NCBI GenBank assembly: GCA_030605695.1
Contig: JAUWHX010000055.1
Location: 1 to 55,352 of the forward strand
Reading direction: 5' to 3'
DNA from: a bacterium
GTDB taxonomy: Bacteria; Hydrothermota; UBA3073; JACQXS01
Length of the DNA: 55,352 bases
This document shows, in pieces, positions 8,065 through 17,417 of this stretch (its first letter is position 1; the number at the start of each line of letters is the position of its first letter). A program made the position numbers and the translations under genes. A model generated the notes under the pieces. It made no database searches. It was not told the origin of the DNA and saw only the letters and a list, made by a program, of their open reading frames with translations.

Positions 8065-8092
8065 GTAGGGGCGTTCAATTGAACGTCCCTAC
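8065..8092. terminator. Palindrome between convergent genes, possible bidirectional terminator
   Basis: GTAGGGGCGTTCAA pairs with TTGAACGTCCCTAC: a 28-bp near-perfect palindrome with one mismatch pair, 28 bases after one stop codon and 8 before the convergent stop. It shares the GTAGGG/CCCTAC ends of the palindromes found inside genes at 46704, 47717 and 47989, so it may be the same mobile family used here as a terminator. Confidence 0.6.
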
Positions 8093-8099
8093 ATTCTTA

Positions 8100-10031
8100 T
8101 TAAAACCTTTTTTTAAGTCGTAGAGTGAAAATATTTTCCTCGTAACTGTATTCCCCGCTTGAATAATCTTTGTTGAATATCCCTTTATATTCTAAAGCTA
8201 CCATATCCATTAGTTCTATCTCAAAATCAGAGTTTTGGGTAAGGGTTATATTTGTTCCTAAACTATCCAGACTTTCACTTCTTCCGTACCCGCCTTTTAT
8301 GTTTAGCTTATTTTTGAAAATCTCACAACTACAATCTCCTCTGAAGGAATTACTATTACTGCCAAGTCCATAGCTCATCGAAATATTGCCTCTGTCAAAA
8401 CCAAACCGATTACCGAAAGTGAAACTTGTTGAACTCCCAATCATTGAATGAATAATGTAGGGAGCAAACTTCCAGAGCGTATAATTTACAGAAGTATAGA
8501 GATTGTATTCCAATGTATCATAAATCTGATAAACTTCGTAAGTGCCGTTGTAATACATATTCTTATACGGAGATGAGAACTCGCCTAAAAATCCCTCTTT
8601 GCCAGCTTCAAGATATGGATTTCCTATTGTATAATAACTCTTGCCTATCTTATTGTAAGTAAGCTTGGCATCTATCAACGTGTTTTCAAGTTTTGCAAAC
8701 AGGAGGTATGCACTTCCTGTGGTATCCTGTGACATATCTTCAAAAGTATAAGAGGGTATGTTGTGAGTATTGCTTACAGAATACTCAGCTCCTACCGAAA
8801 AATTTCTCAATATGGGATATTCAAACTCTCCTGCAATGAAGTTATTTATCACAGGTGGTTCAACAAGAGCACTTTCTAAAAGATGTGGCTCAATTCCCAA
8901 GGAGCTTGAGTCGTCATATCCGTAAAAATAACTAACTCCAAGTTTTGCATTCCACAAGTTCCATCTTGCACTTCCTCCAAATAGGTATCGTGTGTAATTG
9001 CCACTAAAAGTTGTGTCAATTAAAGTATCAATCAGGGTATCAACGAAAATATCCACAAAAACAGTATCAACGATAATAAAAGTATCAACAAGAGTGTCAA
9101 TACAAAGAGTAACATCTTTATGCTCTAATTCCCCAGCAACTAATTCTATATCCAGAGGAAGTGAAGGTCGTGTTAAAGAAAGCTGAATACCCCTTGGAGA
9201 TGCCACATATAAAGTAAGCAAAGAGCCGGTAGGATATATATCTCCGAGTGATATTTTGGCAATCGGAGTCTCGACTTCCAAATTAAAATTAGTGGTCTCA
9301 TCATAATACATCCAGAAAGAAAATGGCAGATAGAAGCTTCCACTTGCATATATATCAAAAGGCACACGAAAGCCAGGTTTGTAAGGCAAGTAATCAGTAT
9401 CGATAGAACCATCGTTCGTTGTATATCGCAGTCCAGCACTTCCCTGCCCATTAACATATTTATCAGGCACGATAGAAAATGTGTAGGTAGCGTGAGTTAC
9501 ATTTTTGATTACTGCTTCCAATGTATGCTCTCCCATTCCCAATTCCTTATCCGGCTTGTAATACGCAGAGCCCTGCATAATTTCACACTCCCGAGTTATA
9601 TCAATCCTATCTAATAATATAGCTACACTGGAGATTTCTATCTGACTATTAAAAGCGAGAACTATCTCTGGCTTCTTATCCTTTATAGACTCATAAAGTC
9701 CGGGAGCTATAAGCTCGATTATCTCCTCTCTTTCTATAACTGTAACTTTGTATTCAGGAGACCGTATAGTTTTATTATCACGAGTCTTGACTACGATGCG
9801 GTATTTTACATAAGGAGGACTCACAAATTCCACAGGAATAGTAGCAGATAGACTTCGCTTATCTTTTTCCATATGGATAGAACGTTCCTCTACCAATAAA
9901 TGTGCTGTCAAGATTTCTTCTGATATGGTTGCATAGATTTTAACCGGCTCATCACTATAAACCTGCTTTGGTGGAGTATGCACAATTTCAAGAACAAGGG
10001 GACACAAAATGCTTATTAATATAGCTGACAT
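8100..10031 (-). CDS. Outer-membrane beta-barrel protein with N-terminal Ig-like region
   Basis: The 643-residue protein has a hydrophobic N-terminus (MSAILISILCPLVLEIV) serving as signal peptide. Residues about 20-170 are Ig-like (PPKQVYSDEPVKIYATI, KYRIVVKTRD, ELIAPGLYESIKDKKPEIVLAF). From about 195 to the C-terminus, alternating aromatic/polar strands separated by Gly/Asn turns end in FTLRLKKRF, the terminal Phe typical of outer-membrane barrels. An unusual loop at about 305-335 repeats DTxxDT (DTLVDTFIIVDTVFVD, DTLIDTLIDTTF) and may be an extracellular acidic loop. No family name is assigned. It is convergent with the Ig-repeat gene. Confidence 0.75.
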   Translation of the reverse strand: MSAILISILCPLVLEIVHTPPKQVYSDEPVKIYATISEEILTAHLLVEERSIHMEKDKRSLSATIPVEFVSPPYVKYRIVVKTRDNKTIRSPEYKVTVIEREEIIELIAPGLYESIKDKKPEIVLAFNSQIEISSVAILLDRIDITRECEIMQGSAYYKPDKELGMGEHTLEAVIKNVTHATYTFSIVPDKYVNGQGSAGLRYTTNDGSIDTDYLPYKPGFRVPFDIYASGSFYLPFSFWMYYDETTNFNLEVETPIAKISLGDIYPTGSLLTLYVASPRGIQLSLTRPSLPLDIELVAGELEHKDVTLCIDTLVDTFIIVDTVFVDIFVDTLIDTLIDTTFSGNYTRYLFGGSARWNLWNAKLGVSYFYGYDDSSSLGIEPHLLESALVEPPVINNFIAGEFEYPILRNFSVGAEYSVSNTHNIPSYTFEDMSQDTTGSAYLLFAKLENTLIDAKLTYNKIGKSYYTIGNPYLEAGKEGFLGEFSSPYKNMYYNGTYEVYQIYDTLEYNLYTSVNYTLWKFAPYIIHSMIGSSTSFTFGNRFGFDRGNISMSYGLGSNSNSFRGDCSCEIFKNKLNIKGGYGRSESLDSLGTNITLTQNSDFEIELMDMVALEYKGIFNKDYSSGEYSYEENIFTLRLKKRF

Positions 10032-10127
10032 TTTATTTAATTAAGCATAGAAATGATGGGATATAGCTTAAATCAAATGCATTCAAGTGGTTATATCTGA
10101 TAATTATAACATCGCACTCTATGCCAG

Positions 10128-10149
10128 TCGCAGACTCTGTGAGATGTAT
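10128..10149. repeat. Copy of the GTCGCAGACTC dispersed element
   Basis: GTCGCAGACTCTGTGAGAT recurs (inverted or varied) at 11805-11830 and at 41449-41481, where it lies inside a signal-peptide-coding region. Here it is intergenic. Confidence 0.6.
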
Positions 10150-10152
10150 CCT

Positions 10153-11664
10153 TTAGTACAAAAGATTTATTAACTTTACACTTTCTCTTATACCTTGTGA
10201 GTTTAACACAACAAAATAAACTCTACCGTCTTTTATATTTGGCATAAATGTATGACCACCTTTGCTTAAAACCCCTCTATAAATTACTTGCTTCAATCTA
10301 CCACATAAATCATAAAGTTTTATATCTACTTCTATAGCATTTGGAGTAAAAAGATAAATTCCTTTCCCCATAACTCTAAACTCTAAACTTTTAACTTTTA
10401 ATTCTCTCTTCTCCTCTACGCTTGCGGAGACATCATCATCCAGTGCCCAAATTGTCCATGAGTCCCGTGTTCCGACTATTAGTTCCACGTATCCATCCAT
10501 ATCAATATCTGCAATAGTTATATCATGAATATCAGTGTCTAATGATTTTGTCCACAAGACAGACTTATCTTCACCATTAAGACAGGTAAGCTTATTAGTG
10601 TTCATGTTGGGAACAAGGACTTCAAGGGTGTCATCTCCATCTATGTCTGCAACCGATATACCCCGATGAACATCACTTCCTGCAGTATAACTCCATTTCT
10701 CGGTACCGTCTATCCCCCTCAAACAATAGACTTTGTTGTCATAACTTCCAATCACGACTTCCATATTTCCATCTCCATCTACATCTGCTATTGCCGCAGA
10801 AGACCGTACCTCATCTCCTGTTGGATGACTCCATTTCTCGTGACCATCTACTCCATCCAAACAGTAGACTTTCTTGTCCGTACTTCCAACCACAACTTCC
10901 AATCCAGCAATTCCATCTACATTTGCTACCGCCGGTGAAGAAATTACCTTGTTCCATATTGATGTTGGAAAACTCCATTTCTCTAAACCGGTTACCCCAT
11001 TTAAACAATAGACTTTGCCATCAAAACTTCCAATCACAACTTCCATTGTATCATCCTCATTTACATCTGCTATCGCCGGCGAAGAAAATATCCAATCTCC
11101 TGTTGGAAAACTCCATTTCTCGGTGCCGTCTATCCCATCCAAGCAGTAGACTTTCTTGTCCTTGCTACCGACCACAACTTCCATTCCAGCAATTCCATCT
11201 ACATTTGCTATCGCCGGTGAAGAATGCACCTCACCTCCTGTTGGAAAACTCCATTTCTCTAAACCGGTTACTCCATTCAAACAGTAGACTTTAAAGTCAC
11301 AACTTCCAATCACAACTTCCGTAGTGTCATCTACATCTACATTTGCTATCGCAGGAGAAGAATACACCTCACCTCCTGTTGGGAAACTCCATTTTACTAA
11401 ACCGGTTACCCCATTCAAACAGTAGACTTTCTTGTCACAACTTCCAATCACAACTTCCGTGGTATCATCCTTATCCACATTCGCTACTGCTGCGCCATGA
11501 GCTTCTACAAAACTCCCTGTTACATAAAACCATTTAACATCAGGCTCAGTGTCCATAGCTCCTTCCATTTTCTGATAATGCGTATTCTCAAGTGTAGCCC
11601 CATACATAGACCAGGTAGTGTCAGCATAAGTCTGCGATAAAATAAATAATATAATTACACACAT
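10153..11664 (-). CDS. Secreted PQQ/FG-GAP-type beta-propeller with degenerate T9SS sorting domain
   Basis: The 503-residue protein has a signal peptide (MCVIILFILSQTYA-D). About eight near-identical blades follow ('VKWSFPTGGEVxSSPAIANVDxDDTTEVVIGSCDxKVYCLNGVTGLE', roughly 45 residues each), alternating FG-GAP-like Asp-rich calcium loops with PQQ-like W/K-W-S-F strands. The C-terminus (about 425-503: IKLYDLCGRLKQVIYRG, GRVYFVVL) resembles a worn T9SS sorting domain lacking YPNPF. A five-7-mer tract (10371-10405) encodes the linker RELKVKSLEFRV. Expression is likely from the promoter at 11684-11711, with an AAGGAGG ribosome site. The role is probably surface or extracellular; the ligand is unknown. 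Confidence 0.83.
   Translation of the reverse strand: MCVIILFILSQTYADTTWSMYGATLENTHYQKMEGAMDTEPDVKWFYVTGSFVEAHGAAVANVDKDDTTEVVIGSCDKKVYCLNGVTGLVKWSFPTGGEVYSSPAIANVDVDDTTEVVIGSCDFKVYCLNGVTGLEKWSFPTGGEVHSSPAIANVDGIAGMEVVVGSKDKKVYCLDGIDGTEKWSFPTGDWIFSSPAIADVNEDDTMEVVIGSFDGKVYCLNGVTGLEKWSFPTSIWNKVISSPAVANVDGIAGLEVVVGSTDKKVYCLDGVDGHEKWSHPTGDEVRSSAAIADVDGDGNMEVVIGSYDNKVYCLRGIDGTEKWSYTAGSDVHRGISVADIDGDDTLEVLVPNMNTNKLTCLNGEDKSVLWTKSLDTDIHDITIADIDMDGYVELIVGTRDSWTIWALDDDVSASVEEKRELKVKSLEFRVMGKGIYLFTPNAIEVDIKLYDLCGRLKQVIYRGVLSKGGHTFMPNIKDGRVYFVVLNSQGIRESVKLINLLY
10371..10405 (-). repeat. Five-7-mer (35-bp) tract before the C-terminal domain
   Basis: Plus-strand units: TAACTCT, AAACTCT, AAACTTT, TAACTTT, TAATTCT. 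The encoded peptide is ELKVKSLEFRV. Almost the same peptide, ELKVKSLELRV, is encoded by the tract at 41784-41818 in another cargo gene. Confidence 0.75.
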
Positions 11665-11683
11665 ATCACCCTCCTTATGATTA

Positions 11684-11711
11684 AATATATTTAGAAAAAC
11701 AAAAAAGTCAA
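11684..11711 (-). promoter_or_regulatory. Sigma-70-type promoter for the 10153-11664 gene
   Basis: Minus strand: TTGACT (11706-11711), 16-bp spacer, TATATT (11684-11689), followed by AAGGAGG and the ATG at 11664. Confidence 0.6.
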
Positions 11712-11723
11712 GAGGAAAACTGA

Positions 11724-11840
11724 TTTAACCGCAGATTGCGCAGATAGCACGGATAAAGAAGATTAGAGAATTAGAGATTAGAGATTCAAAATAATCTGTG
11801 GTATCTGCGACATCTCACAGAGTCTGCGACCGCGGTTAAA
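11724..11840. repeat. Composite inverted-repeat element with TTTAACC/GGTTAAA ends
   Basis: TTTAACC (11724-11730) and GGTTAAA (11834-11840) form the ends. The left arm has three 9-mers (CCGCAGATT, GCGCAGATA, GCACGGATA; 11729-11755). The centre has ATTAGAG-type 7-mers (about 11760-11788). The right arm contains ATCTGTGGT and the GTCGCAGACTC element (11805-11830). Same architecture as 771-967 with different length and middle. It lies between hutH and the next gene downstream on the minus strand. Confidence 0.75.
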
Positions 11841-11862
11841 TTATAGTTTTTGTGGCTCTTGC

Positions 11863-13389
11863 TTATTTCAATGGACCAATGGCTTTTTCTACTTCGTCAA
11901 GGAACTCGCCGGATTTAACTACACGGGCTAAGTTATTTATGTCATCAAATATAGGGCGGTCTTCCTCAAGATGCTTCACATACTTTCGGACTATGTCATA
12001 AGCAATCTGAGTTCCTTTGCCAGGTCGTAGGGGCTTCTTGAAATCAAATGCCTGTGCATCCGCCATAAGTTCGATAGCCACTACTGCATTTGCATTCTCT
12101 ATGATTTGGCGGGTCTTGATTGCTGTGGTCATTCCCATCGATACGAAGTCCTCCTGGTCAGCCGCCGCAGGAATTGACCCCGTAGCCGCAGGATTCGCAA
12201 GGACACGATTCTCACAAACCAATGAGCCAGCTGTATATTGCGATAACATCAACCCGGAAAACATACCTGCTCCTTTGGTAAGGAAAGCTGGAAGCCCCAT
12301 TGATAGATGAGGATTCATCAAGCGATTTAACCTTCTTTCCGAGAGGACACAGATTGTGGTAACTGCTGTCCCAAGGAACTCAAGAGCAAGTGCAAGCGGA
12401 AGTCCTTGGAAGTTAGCACAACTTAAGCAAGTTCCTCCATCATCCTCAAAAAACAAAGGATTATCGCCAACTCCATTTAATTCTGTTGTAAATATCTTTC
12501 TTGGAAATCGGAATGTGTCTTTTGCTGCACCAACTGACTGAGGCGTGCTCCTTAAACTATAAGCATCCTGAATCTTCTTGCCAGGTTGATTGAAAAGCCC
12601 GCTTCCTTCCGTGAGTCTTCTTATATTCTCTGCACACTCGATAGCTCCCTGATGACCACGAGCATAATGAATCCGCTCATCATAAGCTTGCATATTAGCA
12701 TTCAATGCCTCAAGTGTCATTGCCGCTGCTATTTCCTGAGTCTTGAGCCATCGCTCTGCATCATATATCTCAATAGTTCCAATACCTGATACAACATTAG
12801 AGCCGTTTATAGTGGCTAATCCGTCTCTGGCTTCAAATACGATTGTTGGAATTCCTGCTTGCTTCATTGCTTCTTTGCCGGGCAACCTATTGCCTTGATA
12901 GAATGCCTCTCCTTCACCCATCGGCACGAGAGCCATTTGAGCCATAGGAGAAAGGTCGCCACTCGCCCCTACTGAACCACGTTGACACATTACAGGAGTC
13001 ACTTCTCTATTCAACATTTCAACAAGTGTGTTCACTATGAGAGGTCTGATACCGGAGTGTCCTATGCAGAGGCAATTAATCCTTGAAAGTATAGCCGCAC
13101 GGACATCTTCTATTGCCACAGGGTCGCCATAACCAGCGGCATGACTATAAATTAAATACTTCTGAAACTCCTTAACTTGTTCTGGGGGTAAAACCACTTC
13201 TGAAAGTTCTCCAATTCCCGTAGTCACGCCATACATAACAGCTCTCTCCTCAAGTTTTTTGTCAACAATCTTCCTGCATTTTTGAATCCTTTCTATTGTT
13301 TCATTGGGGATTTCAATTTTCTCTTTTCCCCGTGCTACTTTTACTACATCTTCAATCTTAAGTTCCTTACCAGTAATTTTTATAGCCAT
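11863..13389 (-). CDS. hutH: Histidine ammonia-lyase
   Basis: The 508-residue protein belongs to the MIO-dependent aromatic amino acid lyase family and should deaminate L-histidine to urocanate in the cytosol. The MIO prosthetic group forms from A142-S143-G144 within GSVGASGDLSPMAQMAL. The substrate-selectivity pair is S82-H83 (YLIYSHAAGYGDP), as in histidine rather than phenylalanine or tyrosine lyases. The catalytic Tyr loop (YGVTTGIG, about 53-60) and the GDNPLFFEDDG region are present. Length is normal. No hutU, hutI or hutG gene is adjacent, so the rest of the histidine degradation pathway must be elsewhere or absent. An aminomutase activity cannot be excluded from sequence alone. Confidence 0.9.
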   Translation of the reverse strand: MAIKITGKELKIEDVVKVARGKEKIEIPNETIERIQKCRKIVDKKLEERAVMYGVTTGIGELSEVVLPPEQVKEFQKYLIYSHAAGYGDPVAIEDVRAAILSRINCLCIGHSGIRPLIVNTLVEMLNREVTPVMCQRGSVGASGDLSPMAQMALVPMGEGEAFYQGNRLPGKEAMKQAGIPTIVFEARDGLATINGSNVVSGIGTIEIYDAERWLKTQEIAAAMTLEALNANMQAYDERIHYARGHQGAIECAENIRRLTEGSGLFNQPGKKIQDAYSLRSTPQSVGAAKDTFRFPRKIFTTELNGVGDNPLFFEDDGGTCLSCANFQGLPLALALEFLGTAVTTICVLSERRLNRLMNPHLSMGLPAFLTKGAGMFSGLMLSQYTAGSLVCENRVLANPAATGSIPAAADQEDFVSMGMTTAIKTRQIIENANAVVAIELMADAQAFDFKKPLRPGKGTQIAYDIVRKYVKHLEEDRPIFDDINNLARVVKSGEFLDEVEKAIGPLK

Positions 13390-13498
13390 TTTTACTCCTC
13401 TCTAAATTCCGATTTCATATAATGTTTACAGTGTAAAAGAAGCTCTGCAAAGCCGAATTCTGATGGAGCAACATAGAGTATTATACCTTTACACCATG

Positions 13499-14437
13499 TC
13501 ATGCACTAATGGTTGCCTTCTTTAAACAAAAAAATTTGTCTCTATGTTCCCTTATTCTTCTTTCGGCCAATTTTACATATTCTTCTTTTGTGTCGTAACC
13601 GATATAATGCCTTCCTGTTTTGATTGCAGCAATGCAAGTCTGTCCACTCCCACAAAATGGATCCAATACAACTTCATCCCTGAAAGTGTATAGTTGGATT
13701 AACCTGTACGGAAGTTCAATGGGAAAAGGGGCTGGATGTCCAACCTTTCGGGCTGGTTCAGCAGGGAATGTCCAGACACTCTTTGTAAAACTCAAGAACT
13801 CCTCTTTGGATATCGTACTGACTTTTCCTGGCAAATTCTTTCTATTAAATGCCTCCTTTGAGAATATCAAGATATATTCGTGAATATCTCTCAAAACAGG
13901 ATTGGCAGCAGATAACCAAGTCCCCCAAGCCGTAGAAGGACTGGCACTTGAAGCCTTATTCCAGATTATTTCACCCCTCATTAAAAAACCAATATCAAGC
14001 ATATCTCGAATAATGTAACTATGCAAAGGAATGTAGGGTTTTCTTCCAAGATTCGCTAAATTTATACATGCTCTACCACCAGTAACAAGCTTTTTATACA
14101 CTTCAGTAAATACTCTCTTCAATAATTCCCTATATTCATCTAATGTGAAATCTTTATCATATTCTTTTGTAACATTATAAGGAGGCGAAGTTACCATCAA
14201 ATGAACGCTATAATCGGGGATTTCATTCATCTCTTCACTTGTCTTGCAGAAAATCTTATTTAAAACTGGTAGCTCAATTGTATTCTCTATATATCTGGCT
14301 GGTGGTTTAACTATCTGTCCATCATATAACCTGCTATTATAAAATTTTGTTGAGTTATGTCCAATTCTTCCTGGTGAACCAAAGGCACTTGTTTCTGTCC
14401 CCTTTTTTCGATTAGAATACTTCTTGTTTTTATCCAT
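13499..14437 (-). CDS. Type II DNA methyltransferase, beta class, probably N4-cytosine (ThaI-type partner)
   Basis: The 312-residue enzyme has the catalytic motif IV as S84-P-P-Y87 (VTSPPYNV), typical of N4-cytosine methylases, and the AdoMet-binding motif I late in the chain (VVLDPFCGSGQTCIAAIKTGR, about 265-285). The order IV then I is that of beta-class enzymes. It lies six bases downstream of a gene resembling ThaI endonuclease on the same strand, so it should protect the genome against that enzyme, whose family cuts CGCG. CGCG does occur in this window (for example within CCGCGG at 776-781), which fits protective methylation rather than total avoidance. Confidence 0.88.
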   Translation of the reverse strand: MDKNKKYSNRKKGTETSAFGSPGRIGHNSTKFYNSRLYDGQIVKPPARYIENTIELPVLNKIFCKTSEEMNEIPDYSVHLMVTSPPYNVTKEYDKDFTLDEYRELLKRVFTEVYKKLVTGGRACINLANLGRKPYIPLHSYIIRDMLDIGFLMRGEIIWNKASSASPSTAWGTWLSAANPVLRDIHEYILIFSKEAFNRKNLPGKVSTISKEEFLSFTKSVWTFPAEPARKVGHPAPFPIELPYRLIQLYTFRDEVVLDPFCGSGQTCIAAIKTGRHYIGYDTKEEYVKLAERRIREHRDKFFCLKKATISA

Positions 14438-14443
14438 AATTGC

Positions 14444-15073
14444 TTACTCCTCCCAGTAATCAACCCATTTTTTGTAAGGATTATAATCTATTTTCGACCG
14501 TTGCCAAAATATTTCAATAATTTGGGTCTTTCTATCTTTGACCAATTGTGATAATGCTTCTTTAGTAATTTCAACACCTCTTGGATTTGTTCCTGGTTTA
14601 GGAAGTTTGATGTACCTTTCTTTACCCATTTCTTCAAAAAGCCTTTTTTGAGCTTTCAGGGGTATGTAATAAAGTCCTCCTATGTTATCCCAGTTAATTT
14701 GCACAAGTAAAATATCATAGTGAGGATAATAACTTTCACGAAATTCTTTTGCCTTTTGAGCGTCAACAGTCCATATAAGCTTAACTCCATTAAATCCTTT
14801 ACCTGTGATTGTCTTAATGGAAATAGAGTTACCAAATAATTTTACATCGATCTCTGTCTCAGTTATGGGAATTTGTGTTCTTACATTTTCTTCTCCGAAT
14901 TTGTATATCAGAAGAGCAATTAGGATTCCTTCACGGACTGATCCAACTTGCATTCCTATTTTCCCTGCCCTAGAACTTTCCAACTCAGCAATATGGAATA
15001 GATGGGGAAGCTTATCCTTGATTTTTTTCTTGAGAATCTCGTCTTTAAATATCTTTTGCAAATGATTACTCAT
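14444..15073 (-). CDS. Type II restriction endonuclease, ThaI family
   Basis: About 209 residues from the ATG at 15073, chosen because AAGGA lies five bases upstream; the frame also has a TTG at 15088. The sequence matches what I know of the ThaI family (LPHLFHIAELESSRAGKIG, GSVREGILIALLIYKFGEENV, ETEIDVKLFGNSISIKTITG, IKLPKPGTNPRGVEI). The probable PD-(D/E)xK nuclease core is in EIDVKLFGNSISIKTITG, where D and IxIK provide metal-binding residues. ThaI cleaves CGCG to give blunt ends; the same specificity here is inferred from family membership. Paired with the methylase downstream. Such pairs are often horizontally acquired. Confidence 0.85.
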   Translation of the reverse strand: MSNHLQKIFKDEILKKKIKDKLPHLFHIAELESSRAGKIGMQVGSVREGILIALLIYKFGEENVRTQIPITETEIDVKLFGNSISIKTITGKGFNGVKLIWTVDAQKAKEFRESYYPHYDILLVQINWDNIGGLYYIPLKAQKRLFEEMGKERYIKLPKPGTNPRGVEITKEALSQLVKDRKTQIIEIFWQRSKIDYNPYKKWVDYWEE

Positions 15074-15192
15074 ACTGTTCCTTATCAAAATTTAATAGCG
15101 ACCGATTGTGTATAACTTGGTTCATATCCGAACTTCGCTTTTTGTTTCATTTTGGCGTTATATCTGAATCCCCCTGGGTGAATTATCCAACT

Positions 15193-15783
15193 TTAAATAT
15201 ATCCTACATAAGAGAATTTAAGGGCTCGGACGGGCTCTCCACCTAAAATATCTTTAAAGTCAAATTCTAATATTACTTGTTCTTCAAATTTCCACCTTAT
15301 TCCAGCATTAAGGATAAAATCCTTCTTAAAGAAACCTTCGGATACGATACTCATAAAGTTTGAGATTCCTGCTTCAGCTCCAAAAAAGACTCCAAGTGAA
15401 TCTCTATAATTTACTCCACCATATGGAATAAGCTTCCATCCTAAATCGCCTCCCACAACCCCATAAATTCCAATTGGGGAGTCTTCATATTTCTCTGAGT
15501 CAAATCCAATTGCAAATGAAAGTTTTGAAGCTTGTGTTCCAAATTTTATTTGGACTCCCGGAGACGAGTGATACACCGGACTCCCAGAGCCAAGAATGTT
15601 TTCTCCGCCGTAGGAAACACCAAAAACAAAGTTCTCAAATGGAGAGACTCCTATTCGTCCAATTACTTTACCCTCCGCCCCGAATCGGAACTCAAGTTCG
15701 GAACTACCTACAGGAGAAATGTAAGTAGTCGGAAAATCTACAAGATAACCCAAATTGAACAGGAAAAGAGATATTAATCCCAT
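15193..15783 (-). CDS. Outer-membrane beta-barrel protein, small
   Basis: About 196 residues from the ATG at 15783; the frame extends upstream only to a TTG at 15852, which would add 23 residues before the signal peptide. The signal peptide is MGLISLFLFNLGYLVDFPT. The rest alternates short amphipathic strands with Gly/Asn turns (VIGRIGVSPFENFVFGVSYGG is one pair; also KLSFAIGFD, ILNAGIRWKF, ILEFDFKDI) and ends FSYVGYI, which fits a small eight- to ten-strand barrel. No family is recognised. Divergent from the Wzi-like gene at 15928; the 144-bp gap must hold both promoters. Confidence 0.65.
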   Translation of the reverse strand: MGLISLFLFNLGYLVDFPTTYISPVGSSELEFRFGAEGKVIGRIGVSPFENFVFGVSYGGENILGSGSPVYHSSPGVQIKFGTQASKLSFAIGFDSEKYEDSPIGIYGVVGGDLGWKLIPYGGVNYRDSLGVFFGAEAGISNFMSIVSEGFFKKDFILNAGIRWKFEEQVILEFDFKDILGGEPVRALKFSYVGYI

Positions 15784-15927
15784 CTTATCTGACTTATTAC
15801 ATTGTAAAGCTCCGATGTCAAGAAAAAAGAATTTCCATATGAGTTGAGTCAATAATTTTTCCTAAATACCATCTATGAGTGAAGAAAATTCTTGCAATCC
15901 AAGAAAATGGTAGTACTATCCTAAATA

Positions 15928-17346
15928 ATGCATTTTGTATTTTCAATTTTGATTTTCAATCTCAGCAATGTTACATACATCCCATTAGAATCGCAATTGG
16001 GAGAGGTAGTTGAGGAACTTAGAGTCAGGGGAGTAAAACTTGTTAGATATCCGAATATAAAGAATTATTGGCTCTCGGAGGTTCCTGAAGCAAAAGGAGT
16101 TGGTGCTAATATTCTCCTGTCAAGGATTTCCTCACCTGTTTTAAGAACACGACTCGGAATAGATAGTATAAATGTTTTAAGTCCCAGTGGTTTTATCAGA
16201 TATGAGAGAAATCCTGTAAGTATAATTTTAGAGCCAGTTGCAAAGTTTGGTGAAAACGATGTTTGGCCTAAAGAAAAGTTCAAGGGGAAATTTGCAGCTG
16301 ATTATGAAAGAGCATTCATAAGATTAGCCAACCCAAGATTCTCAGGAATCTTTGGGAGAGAGAGATTTGGGCTAGGACCCTCACCAAGACATAATCTTTT
16401 ACTCTCAGGATACTCACCTCCCTTGGATGGCGGATTTCTATCTTATGAGGGAGAGAAATTTAAGTTGAGCTTTATTTTCTCAAGACTTGAAGATGTAAAA
16501 GCCGAGACACTAAACTTTGTGGGTGACCCAGACTCAACGGATATAGCAAATTCAAAACGTTTTATGTCGGTTCGCAGGATAGATTTCTTGCCCAGAGATT
16601 GGATAAATGTGGGACTTACAGAACTTGTAATTTTTGGAGGACCCGGTGGATTCCCGTCACTCTATTATTTAAACCCTATTGCTCTCAGTTACCCTTACGA
16701 ATATCTTCATAAAGAAGCTAATCATAATATATTCTGGGACATAGATTTTAGATTAGACTTAAAGAATATGGCTTTATATGGAGAATTTCTGATGGATGAC
16801 TTCCAGTATGGGAAGGATGCACAAAATGAACCTAATCATATTGGATTTTTAGCTGGGGTGGAGCTTGCAGACCCCTTAAAATTAAAGAATACTTTCTTTT
16901 GGATAGAATATGCAAGAGCAACAAGATGGTTATATAATCATTTCATCCCTTGGCAGAGGCATGAGTATATGGGTTATCCAATCGGGCATCCGCAGGGACC
17001 TGATTTTGATGAGCTTTTTGCAAAAATTACACATCACTTAAATCCAGAGTGGGATCTTTATGGAAAATGCTCATATATAAGGCACGGAGCAGGAAGAATA
17101 GACGATGCTTGGCCCATACCGGAGTTTCCAAGAGAATCTGGAACTTATTTCCTGGATGATAATTTTCTTTTGGCTCCGGTGCATACTTACTTAGACTTGA
17201 GAGCTGGGATAAACTTTTTCAAGTTGGTCAGATTGCACAATCTAAAAATTATGACTACTATTTCGGGAGAAGCTGGATTTTGTAGACCTTCTGATAAAGA
17301 TTATTTCCCTGTATTTAAAGCATTATTTACTTTTGGTATTCCTTGA
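15928..17346 (+). CDS. Outer-membrane protein resembling the Wzi capsule-assembly barrel
   Basis: The 472-residue protein has a short signal peptide (MHFVFSILIFNLSNVT). After a helical N-terminal region (VPEAKGVGANILL, about 50-70) comes a beta-barrel containing FGRERFGLGPSPRHNLLLSG, close to the diagnostic motif of the Wzi family (capsule polysaccharide anchoring). Other barrel features include FIFSRLEDVKAE, WINVGLTELVIFGGP and FYLNPIALSYPYEYL-like loops. It ends in ALFTFGIP. The Wzi assignment rests on that one motif and general architecture. No capsule genes are adjacent. Confidence 0.65.
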   Translation: MHFVFSILIFNLSNVTYIPLESQLGEVVEELRVRGVKLVRYPNIKNYWLSEVPEAKGVGANILLSRISSPVLRTRLGIDSINVLSPSGFIRYERNPVSIILEPVAKFGENDVWPKEKFKGKFAADYERAFIRLANPRFSGIFGRERFGLGPSPRHNLLLSGYSPPLDGGFLSYEGEKFKLSFIFSRLEDVKAETLNFVGDPDSTDIANSKRFMSVRRIDFLPRDWINVGLTELVIFGGPGGFPSLYYLNPIALSYPYEYLHKEANHNIFWDIDFRLDLKNMALYGEFLMDDFQYGKDAQNEPNHIGFLAGVELADPLKLKNTFFWIEYARATRWLYNHFIPWQRHEYMGYPIGHPQGPDFDELFAKITHHLNPEWDLYGKCSYIRHGAGRIDDAWPIPEFPRESGTYFLDDNFLLAPVHTYLDLRAGINFFKLVRLHNLKIMTTISGEAGFCRPSDKDYFPVFKALFTFGIP

Positions 17347-17357
17347 TATAAAAAATC

Positions 17358-17385
17358 TTGACATCAGTAAATTTTAAGTTATAAC
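17358..17385 (+). promoter_or_regulatory. Sigma-70-type promoter for the lipoprotein-FBPase pair
   Basis: TTGACA (17358-17363), 16-bp spacer, TATAAC (17380-17385). The AAGGAGG ribosome site at 17405-17411 precedes the ATG at 17418. Confidence 0.7.
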
Positions 17386-17417
17386 TAAATCTTCAAAGAT
17401 AAAAAAGGAGGTATGGT

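Noticed and set aside
10791..11294. Plus-strand 167-residue repeat protein
   Set aside because: Antisense shadow of the near-identical propeller blades in the 10153-11664 gene.
11863..13389. Phenylalanine or tyrosine ammonia-lyase
   Set aside because: The selectivity pair S82-H83 is that of histidine ammonia-lyases.
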